The notes under the pieces were generated by a model. The model was not told the origin of the DNA. It searched no databases and was given only the letters and a program-made list of their open reading frames with translations. Source: Alphaproteobacteria bacterium (GTDB lineage Bacteria; Pseudomonadota; Alphaproteobacteria; UBA9219; RFNS01). From it: a DNA stretch of 64,000 bases. Positions 37,001-45,174 of this stretch are shown here, one piece after another; the first letter of the stretch is position 1; every line of letters begins with the position of its first letter. The position numbers were made by a program, and so were the translations under genes. The stretch spans positions 1,693,103 through 1,757,102 of the forward strand of contig JBBCGY010000001.1 in assembly GCA_037200005.1 (NCBI GenBank). Direction: 5' to 3'.

Positions 37001-38418
37001 TCCCTGCGAATGGCTAATGCCCCAATGCCGAGAAAAAGCGCCATGATTGCCGGCGCAAAGTAACGGAAAGCCCAAGGATAGGCGTCCGATAATGTCATCG
37101 ACGCGGCAGTGGCCGCGAGGATTCCCAAGCCGGTCAAAACCAGCCATTGGGGCCTTATGGAAGAAGTCATGAGAGGATAGCGCAATGCCGGCGACATTCG
37201 GCACTGCCTGATAATAGCGGCCATCGACCATGCGGCGGCGATAGTTATTAACCATGCTGTCGCACCCATGCTGCCCGCAAGCGCCCACATTTGCCCTTTG
37301 CCCTGCAACTCTTGCCAGACTCCGAACGACATCTCTCCGGCAAGTTTGAAATTTGCGAGCATGTGCCCAAGACCGAACGTCGCCTGTTCGCCGTCAACCC
37401 GCTTCAGGGGATTTCCGTAGACAACCCAATTTGTCCAAAATCGGGATGAAAAAATCAGTAAGCCCGCAATCAAACCTAGCCCATTCCATCTCGGCGACCG
37501 CCAAAGGCCGCGGAAACCGATCCAGCCTATTGAACCGATGGCAAGAATCAGAATAGCGACGACGGGCAACGCTGCGGAAACTTTTGCTCCTACAGCCAAA
37601 GCCGCAGCTAGCATAAGCATTCCGAAAGCCAAGGGTGACCGATTGTTTCGTCTAATATAGACAAGCCAGCCGCAGGCCATGATAAATCCCGCGCAGGCGA
37701 GAAGATCGCCTTTGACGGTACTCGCCAGACCGAGCATGGCAGGCGTAGACCCCAATATCGCCGCGAGACAAAGCGCCCAGAACAGAGGAGCGCCAAGCAA
37801 AAACGCCGTCCAAGCGCTCGCGGCAAACAGCGTCAGCAGCACTTCCAGATTGCCGAAGGCAAATCCGAGATATGAGCCGGAAGCCAGCGCATAAGCTAGC
37901 GCATTAAATTCTCCATTCCATTCATTGACGAAGAGATTCAATTGCGGAGTCGGCATATGCACAAAGACGCTGCCGGCATTCAGCCAGATCACGAGGCGCG
38001 GCAGCCCGTAAGTTTGCGCATCCCATGTGTAATCATAGAGAAACATCGACCGCAGCCACATCGCCAGAAAAACGCAAGCTATGGCCATAAGCGGCAAATA
38101 AACGCGCCAAGTCGTTCGGATGGATTCAGCGCCAAATTGCAGTTTGCGCGTTCGCCAATGAATCAAGGCGGCACAGAGAACGATGCAAACCAGGAAATAA
38201 GGCCAGCGCATCAGATCGATGGCAGAAAGACCGAGAATGATCCCGGATTGCAGCACCTGGACCATCAGCCAGCCTGCGATCAAGCTGGATGTCCGGTCAA
38301 ATGCCGATTTGGCTCGTGCGAACCTGCCCGTAGAATAAACCAAAAACAATTTCAGCGCCAAATAAGCGCTTGCCATTCCGGCTTCGACAAAAAATGACAA
38401 TGGAGTGATGGAATCCAT
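34078..38418 (-). CDS. Giant polytopic membrane protein with two GT-C-like halves
   Basis: About 1,447 residues (ATG 38418; ATG 38439 is also possible). The N-terminal half (about 1-560) has roughly twelve hydrophobic segments and an early acidic loop 'DYTWDAQTYGLPR', as in lipid-linked-sugar GT39-like transferases. A soluble stretch (about 570-800), rich in beta strands ('DGSTLVKASFEGEVAGTG'), follows. The C-terminal half is a second multi-helix module with 'EDLLYQFPDIFDLPKHLF'. The arrangement suggests a fusion of two membrane modules around an extracytoplasmic domain. A role in sugar transfer or processing of exported polysaccharide is inferred. The start lies just past the preceding stop. 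Confidence 0.6.
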   Translation of the reverse strand: MDSITPLSFFVEAGMASAYLALKLFLVYSTGRFARAKSAFDRTSSLIAGWLMVQVLQSGIILGLSAIDLMRWPYFLVCIVLCAALIHWRTRKLQFGAESIRTTWRVYLPLMAIACVFLAMWLRSMFLYDYTWDAQTYGLPRLVIWLNAGSVFVHMPTPQLNLFVNEWNGEFNALAYALASGSYLGFAFGNLEVLLTLFAASAWTAFLLGAPLFWALCLAAILGSTPAMLGLASTVKGDLLACAGFIMACGWLVYIRRNNRSPLAFGMLMLAAALAVGAKVSAALPVVAILILAIGSIGWIGFRGLWRSPRWNGLGLIAGLLIFSSRFWTNWVVYGNPLKRVDGEQATFGLGHMLANFKLAGEMSFGVWQELQGKGQMWALAGSMGATAWLITIAAAWSMAAIIRQCRMSPALRYPLMTSSIRPQWLVLTGLGILAATAASMTLSDAYPWAFRYFAPAIMALFLGIGALAIRRETAGVGGVFAIAAVLTVIANLAITARPGEVIPTPLPGPMMMEIKQADTPLKRLSLFNKGAYQTSMVDTLGLDAEKPLNALVLNELNTSLVPVLGSRAQNRIQTVANGAALLVTAAQPGWDAVAIIQKKESLDRNLSVALERQGYWIAINEVCNHAYYVVALPKSRIELIPVADLKGMQWTTWNAASGAKLKIRNGLPEVENVRPVDAGFVSQELRLDGSTLVKASFEGEVAGTGDHAAHLSLFGRQFVVTLSPGKYSSSQSFQAIIPALGKDSMQRLVFGLGGWVEGSGHLRLTSLEVFQLRIVAREDAAGPKQESSFPMALIFTMTLLVGCAVVGRSLFLACGITNLSLMGFSFVLGYGIFGLMLLLSLKYTGNLAIGAVIFAIGAAAIARREIRLKITAGAISRQSFNIARIKARVRVHLDGFVSRPMEMLILAVIVSWVVAVALVYLPMATLAEDLLYQFPDIFDLPKHLFAQMSLYKANGWPPPSPFLSNEAFAYNFLFYFPPALVARLIGSPLANFQTFPFAVIAIGVALPMTILDIARHVTRAKSVHLGSVFLATWVGGLTPLLVKGTPPIGFFLYTEKLLTTSVWVDEPLQSLIFVPQHVFAVLCGLAAMFLWANVRFGPGDYKRIFLAGIITVVGALSSFILLPHLAVSLAVGMALIFFLHGRSFGRGTLKAIKECSLVMAALILPCILVFPFLIEILQWSGGTGVMATIPKLSSQWLYVLAAIGTVVPLAIIGLTPVLRGPGSRDIDSPGRRTLAGAAILAFVGMIGLSFGGYPDAGVKSGLWMRIVLVPLAGIGLLVLSGKMNCRRNKTLGLLAAAVLFLGIALLNFPTTKYYIQSAWRPIDPGVKIFINHVRALPRCSRIAIFSPAQVLAALSGRQMDFDFSLIRADAYMPPAGRLRAKHFWDGLMQKDSEAWSELHRHYDTLVAPAGSAADGMLAGMFKDKSSVGGYSIYPINNACGVADVN

Positions 38419-38419
38419 A

Positions 38420-40006
38420 TCAGGGTGAGACCGGTTCAATGGTTACATTGCGGATAATCCACGCTGCGACGCGGGGATCATTATCGCCGAGAGGCGAGGC
38501 AACGCCATCGGTTTCGAGACTGATTTCGGCAAGCTGGGCGGCCGGCACATCGACAATCCTCTCAAATACAGCACGATCGCTGCCTTTCTGCAGCGTAATT
38601 ATTTGGTTCGAGCCGTCATGCTTGACGATACGAAGCGTTAAGGCGCGGCCATTGCGCATGCCATATTCAAAACGCAATTTTGTCTGTTCCGCTCCCTTGG
38701 GAATGGAGAGAGGCTGCAGCTTAAAGTTTATTTTACGTTCCACCCAATGCCACCAGTTCTGGCCATCGCTCTCGCGACCATGCGCGCCGGTTACCGCCGC
38801 AATCCGGATTAATCCATGGGTCAGCAAGGTATTTTTCAAAACATAATCGGCGAATCCGTAGCCCCATCTCGAAACATTATAATCCGTCATCTCGAGAATA
38901 ATGATGTCGCTTGCCGCGACATCTTCCGCCAGTTCGGCGCGCACCGCGGCCTCGTCCGTCGTGACATCTTCGAAACTCTTCTTGCCGTTCATGCGATCAT
39001 CGACCAGGCGTTCGCGAAAATAGCCGGACATGACCATGCGGGAATAAATATTCGTCTCCTCGAGCGCATAGCGCATCTGGTCGGAAAAACTGTCGCCGAT
39101 GAAGACGATGCTCGGCCGCCACGCTATTTCCCGCAGCGGCACGAGGGACGGATAAATGGTAGGCCGCAGCAAACCGGCATCAGACCAGATATTGAGCAAA
39201 TTATAACCGTCAACGTCGATCATATGAGGCGCGCCAAGCTGCGGAGCGCCGCAATCAAGTTTCGGCATCGCGGGAAACTGGCGCTGCCGGCTCTGATCGA
39301 GAAGTTGGGCCGCGATCATGCAGCCGGCGTAATAATTCCAGTGAACCCCGGATGCGGAATGCGTTTCCAATCCCGACGTCTCGACGAATTTGCGCAGTTC
39401 CGGCCCGGAATCAATAACGTTGACGCCGACGGATTTGATGGCATTGCCGAAACTCGCCGCGCGATTGAAGATATCGGCGCTGCCTCCGGCAAGATAGCGG
39501 CTGCCCAGCCCATCCGGATAAACATACGGTTTGCTGCTGGCGATCACGACCGTGAAATATTTCCCCTGCCTCTCGAATACCTTCTGCAATTGAAGCAGCT
39601 TCTGCGCTTCCTCCTGGTATTTGCTTTCCAGTTCTTCCTTGTGCGCGATTTCGTTATTGAGGCTATCGAGCGGCATGCTGCTGTATAGGCCGCGCGCCCT
39701 GGTGGACAGCAAATGCAATCGGGGCGCTTCGCGGAAAATCCTGAAATTGACTTCGTTGAAGCTTCGTATGAGGGACACCCGGAAGCCCAAATGAACGTCG
39801 AAATATTTCTCGGCCCACCGCTGCAAGGATTTGTCGAAAAAACTCTCGATGATGGATGCCGGCCGATCAGGAATTTTATCTGTATAGCCATACAAGGGAG
39901 GCGCTTCGGGCGCAAACGGCGCAAGCCATTGCCCCATCGGCAAGGCCAATATGGCTACCACAAGAACGCAAAGCGCACTCTCGGCAAATTTGGAAACGCG
40001 GCTCAT
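38420..40006 (-). CDS. AlgJ/AlgX-like SGNH O-acetyltransferase protein with repeated C-terminal domain
   Basis: A 528-residue protein with an N-terminal signal anchor ('ALCVLVVAILALPMG') and a periplasmic SGNH domain: 'SIVFIGDSFSDQM' carries the GDS serine and 'ASGVHWNYYAG' the catalytic histidine. AlgJ-type proteins work with the MBOAT protein AlgI to acetylate sugars; the AlgI-like gene is 4 bp upstream. Residues about 400-528 are the recurring 129-residue domain also seen in the genes at 41494 and 45175, which ordinary AlgJ proteins lack as far as I know. That domain may bind the polysaccharide. Confidence 0.75.
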   Translation of the reverse strand: MSRVSKFAESALCVLVVAILALPMGQWLAPFAPEAPPLYGYTDKIPDRPASIIESFFDKSLQRWAEKYFDVHLGFRVSLIRSFNEVNFRIFREAPRLHLLSTRARGLYSSMPLDSLNNEIAHKEELESKYQEEAQKLLQLQKVFERQGKYFTVVIASSKPYVYPDGLGSRYLAGGSADIFNRAASFGNAIKSVGVNVIDSGPELRKFVETSGLETHSASGVHWNYYAGCMIAAQLLDQSRQRQFPAMPKLDCGAPQLGAPHMIDVDGYNLLNIWSDAGLLRPTIYPSLVPLREIAWRPSIVFIGDSFSDQMRYALEETNIYSRMVMSGYFRERLVDDRMNGKKSFEDVTTDEAAVRAELAEDVAASDIIILEMTDYNVSRWGYGFADYVLKNTLLTHGLIRIAAVTGAHGRESDGQNWWHWVERKINFKLQPLSIPKGAEQTKLRFEYGMRNGRALTLRIVKHDGSNQIITLQKGSDRAVFERIVDVPAAQLAEISLETDGVASPLGDNDPRVAAWIIRNVTIEPVSP

Positions 40007-40009
40007 CGA

Positions 40010-41485
40010 TCAAAACCGGAAATAAAGGAACGGGGTATAATCGGAACTGACGAGCGCCGCCGCCGATATGACAAGGAGCAGCAAACTGGCGACGAATTGC
40101 AATCCTGCCGCCCGCAGCCCCCCCGCCGAGGTCACGACTCCGGTCCAGGCCGCCTGTAAAGACTTGGGATACGGACGCCATGATCGGGGCAATGTGGAGC
40201 AAGCGAGAAACGACGCCGCTATCATGGTGGCGAGCGCGCGGTTGCCGAAAATCATCCCCCACGGCGGCATATCCGCCACCGCCGAAGTTTTCAGGCCGAA
40301 CATCGTCCCGATATAGCCTGTGGCATAATTCAGCGAAGGCGAGCGGAAAAACACCCAGCCCACGATTACGATCAAGAGGGTCAGAACGTGACGCAACGCG
40401 CCAGGCACAGAGATTCGCGACAAGGCGCTTGAGACAACCGCGCGTTCGAGACTGAGGAAGAAACCGTAATAAGCGCCCCAGGCTACAAAATTCCAGCTCG
40501 CGCCATGCCAAATTCCCGAGATGAGAAATACGATCCAAAGATTGGCATAGGTTCGCGCCACGGACAGCCGGTTGCCGCCCAAGGGTATGTATAAATACAG
40601 GCGCATCCAGTTTGAAAGAGATATGTGCCACCGGGTCCAGAATTCGGTGACGCTCCGGGAAATATAAGGGCGGTTGAAATTCTCCGGAAATCGGAACCCC
40701 ATCATGCGGCCCAGCCCGAGAGCCATGTCGGAATAGCCCGAAAAATCAAAATAAATCTGAAGCGTGTAGGCGATGATTCCTCCCCACGCGAACATGAAAG
40801 AAGTTTGTCCCGCCGGATAATCGAATATCTTATCGACAACAAGACCCAGCGGATCGGCGATAATCAATTTCTTGGCCAGACCGACGCTAAACCGGAAAAA
40901 CCCCGCGAGAAACCCTTCCACGGTATGCTTGCGGTCATGAATCTGCTCGCCGATATCGTGATACCGGATAATGGGCCCGGCGATCAATTGCGGAAAGAGG
41001 AAGATATACAGCGCGCAATCGAGGAAACCGCGCGGCGGCACGGCGCGGCCCTTATAGCTGTCGACCAGATAGCTGATCCTGTGGAACGTGATAAAGGAAA
41101 TGCCCAGCAGGAGCGGCATGGAGGGAGCCGACACCTTTATATGCAGCCAGGCTTCAAGGGGCGCGGCAATTTCTGTGACGATAAAATTCAGATATTTAGA
41201 AATAATGAGGGCCGTGACGTCAAAACAAACCGCCGCCGCGAGAATCAATTTTTTCCATCGCTGAATTATTCGCGATCGAGGGGCCACCGCAAGCGACACC
41301 TTGTAGTCAATGTAGGTGCCGCCAAGAAGGGCGAAAACAAAAATTGGCTCCCCCCAGGCGAAGAAAATCATGCTTCCGGCGAGCGCGACGCAGTTTTTGA
41401 AATATATGGAACGGGGAGCCAAGTAATATGCGGCCAGAAACACCGGCAGGAAAATGAACAGGAAGATCGGCGAGGTGAACAGCAT
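40010..41485 (-). CDS. AlgI-like MBOAT membrane O-acyltransferase
   Basis: A 491-residue polytopic MBOAT protein from ATG 41485. Family marks are 'LLGISFITFHRISYLVD', 'FPQLIAGPIIRYHDI', 'FDFSGYSDMALGLGRMMGF', 'FWTRWHISLSNWMR' and the catalytic histidine in 'GIWHGASWNFVAWG'. It should move acetyl groups from cytoplasmic acetyl-CoA across the inner membrane to the AlgJ-like partner just downstream, which then acetylates the polysaccharide. The start lies 9 bases past the preceding stop. Confidence 0.9.
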   Translation of the reverse strand: MLFTSPIFLFIFLPVFLAAYYLAPRSIYFKNCVALAGSMIFFAWGEPIFVFALLGGTYIDYKVSLAVAPRSRIIQRWKKLILAAAVCFDVTALIISKYLNFIVTEIAAPLEAWLHIKVSAPSMPLLLGISFITFHRISYLVDSYKGRAVPPRGFLDCALYIFLFPQLIAGPIIRYHDIGEQIHDRKHTVEGFLAGFFRFSVGLAKKLIIADPLGLVVDKIFDYPAGQTSFMFAWGGIIAYTLQIYFDFSGYSDMALGLGRMMGFRFPENFNRPYISRSVTEFWTRWHISLSNWMRLYLYIPLGGNRLSVARTYANLWIVFLISGIWHGASWNFVAWGAYYGFFLSLERAVVSSALSRISVPGALRHVLTLLIVIVGWVFFRSPSLNYATGYIGTMFGLKTSAVADMPPWGMIFGNRALATMIAASFLACSTLPRSWRPYPKSLQAAWTGVVTSAGGLRAAGLQFVASLLLLVISAAALVSSDYTPFLYFRF

Positions 41486-41493
41486 CGGATTAA

Positions 41494-44151
41494 TCAGGGT
41501 GATAGGGGACTGACGGTCACGTTCCGCACCATCCATGCCGCCAGACGCGGATCGCCGTTGCCCAGAGGCGACGCCGCGCCATCGGTCTCGATGACAAGTG
41601 CGGAAAGCTCGAGGGGCGGCACATCGACGATCTTTTCGAATATCTCCGGAACATCGCCTTGGCTTTGCATCTGCGTCTGATAGCGCGAGCCGTCGCGCCG
41701 GATCAGGCTCAACGTCAATGCTTGCTTTCCGCGCGTCGAATATTCAAAGCGCAGTTTCGTTCGAGTCGCGCCGCTCGGCATGAACAGGGGCTGCAATCTG
41801 AAATTCACCGCCCGCTCCACCCACTGCCACCAGTCGCGGCCATCGCTTTCGCGATCATGCGCCCCCGCCGCGGAGATAAGCCGAACCGTCCCTTGATGCG
41901 GCAAAATGCCGGACGGCGACGAGCCCGCCGCCACCGCTTGATCTGATTCGTCGCTCCGTTCCAGAGGCGTAATGTCCATGTCATAGATGTTCCATGCCGC
42001 CAGACGCGGATCGCCGCTGCCGAGCGGCGATGCGGCGCTATCGGTTTCGATGCTAATCTCCGCCAGATCGGCGGGGGCCGCATCGAGCACTTCGTCGAAT
42101 GTCATGGGCGCAGCGCCTTCGCTATACAGCACGCTGTCGCGGCTCAATCCATCGCGCCCGGCGATGCGCAGCGTCAGTGTCTGTTTTCCGCGCGTCAAAT
42201 ATTCGAAGCGTAGCCGCGTCCGGTTCATGCCCTCGGCAATGAACATGGGCTGCAATTTGAAGCTTACCTTGCGCTCGACCCAATGCCACCAGCGTTTTTC
42301 ATCGCCTTCCCGATTATGAGCGCCCGAGGTCGAGGCGATCCTGACGATGCTGTGAGCCAAGGAACATCTGCCGGCCACCGGACCCGGCTTGAGCCTCACG
42401 ACCGCATAATAGGGACGCTCGGTCAATTCGACGCATTGCGACGCTTTCAGCGTCTCGATAACGGGCGCAAGCGCCGCCTTGAATTTAATCGTGTACCACG
42501 GATTATCCTGTATGGCGTCGAGATATAACAATACGGCGGCATCGGCCTCCTTATATGCCAGAAGATCGAACACCCGGTCCGCAAAGCCGCCATCCACTTC
42601 ATTCATATGGAATTCGCGCATGGTCTGCGGCCAATGCCTCATGGCCTCCGCGAGATTCTTGTCGCCGCCGATATTATAGGTTCGGATGCCCAGCCGGGAC
42701 GCGAGATAATTGATCGTAAAGTCGTTCTGATACGGAAGAAACGCCACCATCTCGTCCGGCCGCAAAGAGTTTCTCATCGGCTCCACCAAATCGGAATCGA
42801 TACGGTGGAATTCATTCCTGTTGGCCATGCTCCTCCGCCATTTTTGACCCACATGAGGCAGATTGAAGAGAATCAAGACCGCCACGACGACGATGGGCAA
42901 GAAGGCGTTCGCGCGATTCTGTTTCGCGGCCGCGAGCATGACCAGCGCCCATAATCCGAGAACGCCCAGGGCGGTCCAGCGGCAGCTTGCGCGCATATTC
43001 TTGAAACCCGGGACATGCATGGATATCCAGGCCGATCCTGTGGGCGCGACGGCATATTCCCTCGACATTTGCATATCGGGCCGTCCCTCGGGCTTGACCG
43101 CGTTGATCTTCAACGATGGCCCCAGCGCCATATATAATCCGAAGAGCGCGACCAGAAGGAATCCTGCGGCCAGCGCTGCCTGCGATCTTACGCGCCACCA
43201 CGCCCATAAACCCGCGAGAATAACCGGCAGGCAGAACGTCGTTCTCCAGTCATCGACGCCGCCAAAAAATTCCTTCGTAGAACGCGGAACGCTCAGTCCC
43301 AGCCAATCAAAGAACCAATGCGAACCGCGCGTGGGAATAAGAAAAAAAACAAGATCGGCGCTAAATTCCCGAAACTCGTCTATTGACGAAGCATCGAATT
43401 GCGGTTTCCCCAGATAGGCCGAATATAGCAGATAAGCCGCCGCAAAGCCGCAAAGCCATGCCGGAAAGGCAAAACAGGCAAGATACCGGCGAAGATCGCG
43501 AACCCGGATGAAGATGGAAGCTCCCATGATGCCCGTTCCGGCCGCGAACATCACGAAACTGTACCCATCCATGAATACCGAGATAAGGCAAGCGAACATG
43601 AATAAGCCGGCATCTCCGCAGATGGCATACAGGTTTTTTTTACGCCGAAGGAAAAGCCGCAAAGCCGTCCAGGCATAAAAGGGCAGCAAGGCGAAGCCCA
43701 GCGCCAGCATCGAATAGCCGATATGGCCCCATACAACAGGCATGCTCATCCAAAGCACGGCGCCGAGGATCGCAGTAAACGGCGCGACGTCGAGCATTGT
43801 CGCGATCCTATATGCGCCGAAGAAAGCCAGAGCGCTCCAAAGAATGACCATGACGGAATAAGCGTCGGCCGCATGCAGCCCCGCCGCCATGAGCAAGGCC
43901 GCAGGCCATGCTCCCGCCAGCCCGAATGAAATCGCCGCGGGTTCTGGAACGCCGAGATTCTTCGCGTAAATCGAAAAAATGGAATCATTCAGGAACGACT
44001 GGGAAAAACCCGTCGTCCATACCGCCTGCATTAATGTCGGCGTCCCCATGAACGGAATTGCGCCGTAAAAAGACATGACGAAGCCGAACGCGAGAAGCGC
44101 GGCGGCAACTGTCGTTATGACCGATCCTGGGGACTTCCGTCGATGGTTCAT
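41494..44151 (-). CDS. Polytopic membrane protein with two copies of the repeated C-terminal domain
   Basis: An 885-residue protein. Residues about 1-430 hold ten to twelve hydrophobic segments of a GT-C or YfhO-like kind. A soluble region follows to about 590 ('MRNSLRPDEMVAFLPYQNDF'). Then come two tandem copies of the 129-residue domain (about 600-735 and 755-885), each with 'WWxWVER', 'LRFEY' and 'ETDxAASPLGxGDPR'. Likely inner-membrane, with the C-terminal domains in the periplasm. Function unknown; its place between the O-acetylation pair and a GT2 suggests a role in building or modifying the polysaccharide. Confidence 0.6.
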   Translation of the reverse strand: MNHRRKSPGSVITTVAAALLAFGFVMSFYGAIPFMGTPTLMQAVWTTGFSQSFLNDSIFSIYAKNLGVPEPAAISFGLAGAWPAALLMAAGLHAADAYSVMVILWSALAFFGAYRIATMLDVAPFTAILGAVLWMSMPVVWGHIGYSMLALGFALLPFYAWTALRLFLRRKKNLYAICGDAGLFMFACLISVFMDGYSFVMFAAGTGIMGASIFIRVRDLRRYLACFAFPAWLCGFAAAYLLYSAYLGKPQFDASSIDEFREFSADLVFFLIPTRGSHWFFDWLGLSVPRSTKEFFGGVDDWRTTFCLPVILAGLWAWWRVRSQAALAAGFLLVALFGLYMALGPSLKINAVKPEGRPDMQMSREYAVAPTGSAWISMHVPGFKNMRASCRWTALGVLGLWALVMLAAAKQNRANAFLPIVVVAVLILFNLPHVGQKWRRSMANRNEFHRIDSDLVEPMRNSLRPDEMVAFLPYQNDFTINYLASRLGIRTYNIGGDKNLAEAMRHWPQTMREFHMNEVDGGFADRVFDLLAYKEADAAVLLYLDAIQDNPWYTIKFKAALAPVIETLKASQCVELTERPYYAVVRLKPGPVAGRCSLAHSIVRIASTSGAHNREGDEKRWWHWVERKVSFKLQPMFIAEGMNRTRLRFEYLTRGKQTLTLRIAGRDGLSRDSVLYSEGAAPMTFDEVLDAAPADLAEISIETDSAASPLGSGDPRLAAWNIYDMDITPLERSDESDQAVAAGSSPSGILPHQGTVRLISAAGAHDRESDGRDWWQWVERAVNFRLQPLFMPSGATRTKLRFEYSTRGKQALTLSLIRRDGSRYQTQMQSQGDVPEIFEKIVDVPPLELSALVIETDGAASPLGNGDPRLAAWMVRNVTVSPLSP

Positions 44152-44158
44152 CGATTCC

Positions 44159-45160
44159 TCATAATATATCCGCGTCGCCGGATCGCTTCGCGAAATGGCT
44201 GATCGGGCGGTCTAAGATGACATCCGCTTCGCTGCCGGCTCTCAGCCTGAAGCGCACATCCTCCAGCAGCATGCGATTGGCCGCGAGTAGGTCGGCCAGA
44301 AAAGCGACAAGGATAGTCTGGAATCCCGCCACCAGCAGCACCGCAGCCAGAATCAGAGACTGCACATGGCCGCCGCCATAGCCATCGAGGGACAGCCATA
44401 CAAACCGCACACCGATCAAAAAGCCGAGGCCGAATAAAAATCCACCGATCATTCCAAAAAAACGGAAAGGCCGATAGATGACGAAAATACGGATAATGGT
44501 GACGATGCTGCGCTTGATATAGGACGGAATGCTTTTAATCAGCCGCGACGGTCGCAAGTCTTCATTGACCCGCACCGGCACCGAGACGATCGCCATGTTT
44601 TTCTGTCCCGCCTGGATAATGGTCTCCAGCGTGTAAGTATGGCTATTGAAGACCACCAGCCACTGCGCCGCCTTGCGCGATATGGCGCGAAATCCGCTTG
44701 GCGCGTCGGGAATATCGGTTCCGCTCGCGACGCGCACCACCCAGCTTCCAAGCCTCTGAAGCAGCTTTTTCACCGGCGAAAAATGCTCGATCGCGGCAAT
44801 CGGCCGGGCACCGACGACAATCTCCGCCCGCCGCTCCAGTATCGGGACGGTCAAGGCCGGAATGTCATCCGCGTGGTACTGGTTGTCGGCGTCGGTGTTG
44901 ACGATCACATCCGCGCCAAGGCGCAAACAGGCATTCAGCCCAGTCATGAAAGCGCGCGCGAGTCCCTGATTCCGGGGATGACGAACCACATGATGCACGC
45001 CGTTTTCTTGCGCCACGCGGACGGTGGCGTCATGGCTTCCGTCATCGACCACCAGCCATTCGACGGTCTTGAAGCCCGGAACCTGGCGAGGCAGCGCCGC
45101 AAGCGTTATGGCCAGCGTGCCGGCCTCGTTATAGCATGGTATCTGGATGATGAGTTTCAT
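44159..45160 (-). CDS. GT2-family polyprenyl-phosphate-type glycosyltransferase
   Basis: A 333-residue DPM1/ArnC-like transferase from ATG 45160. The GT-A domain shows 'KLIIQIPCYNEAGTLAITL', 'WLVVDDGSHDAT' and the DxD-type 'IVNTDADNQYHADDI'. Two hydrophobic segments near the C-terminus ('FFGMIGGFLFGLGFLIGV', 'LILAAVLLVAGFQTILV') anchor it. Such enzymes charge undecaprenyl phosphate with a single sugar, which flanking GT-C-like membrane proteins could then use outside the membrane. Confidence 0.87.
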   Translation of the reverse strand: MKLIIQIPCYNEAGTLAITLAALPRQVPGFKTVEWLVVDDGSHDATVRVAQENGVHHVVRHPRNQGLARAFMTGLNACLRLGADVIVNTDADNQYHADDIPALTVPILERRAEIVVGARPIAAIEHFSPVKKLLQRLGSWVVRVASGTDIPDAPSGFRAISRKAAQWLVVFNSHTYTLETIIQAGQKNMAIVSVPVRVNEDLRPSRLIKSIPSYIKRSIVTIIRIFVIYRPFRFFGMIGGFLFGLGFLIGVRFVWLSLDGYGGGHVQSLILAAVLLVAGFQTILVAFLADLLAANRMLLEDVRFRLRAGSEADVILDRPISHFAKRSGDADIL

Positions 45161-45174
45161 TCTGTCATGCCGGG

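Noticed and set aside
40625-41680. A 351-codon plus-strand frame
   Set aside because: Shadow of the AlgI-like and repeat-domain genes; low-complexity charged translation and no ribosome site.
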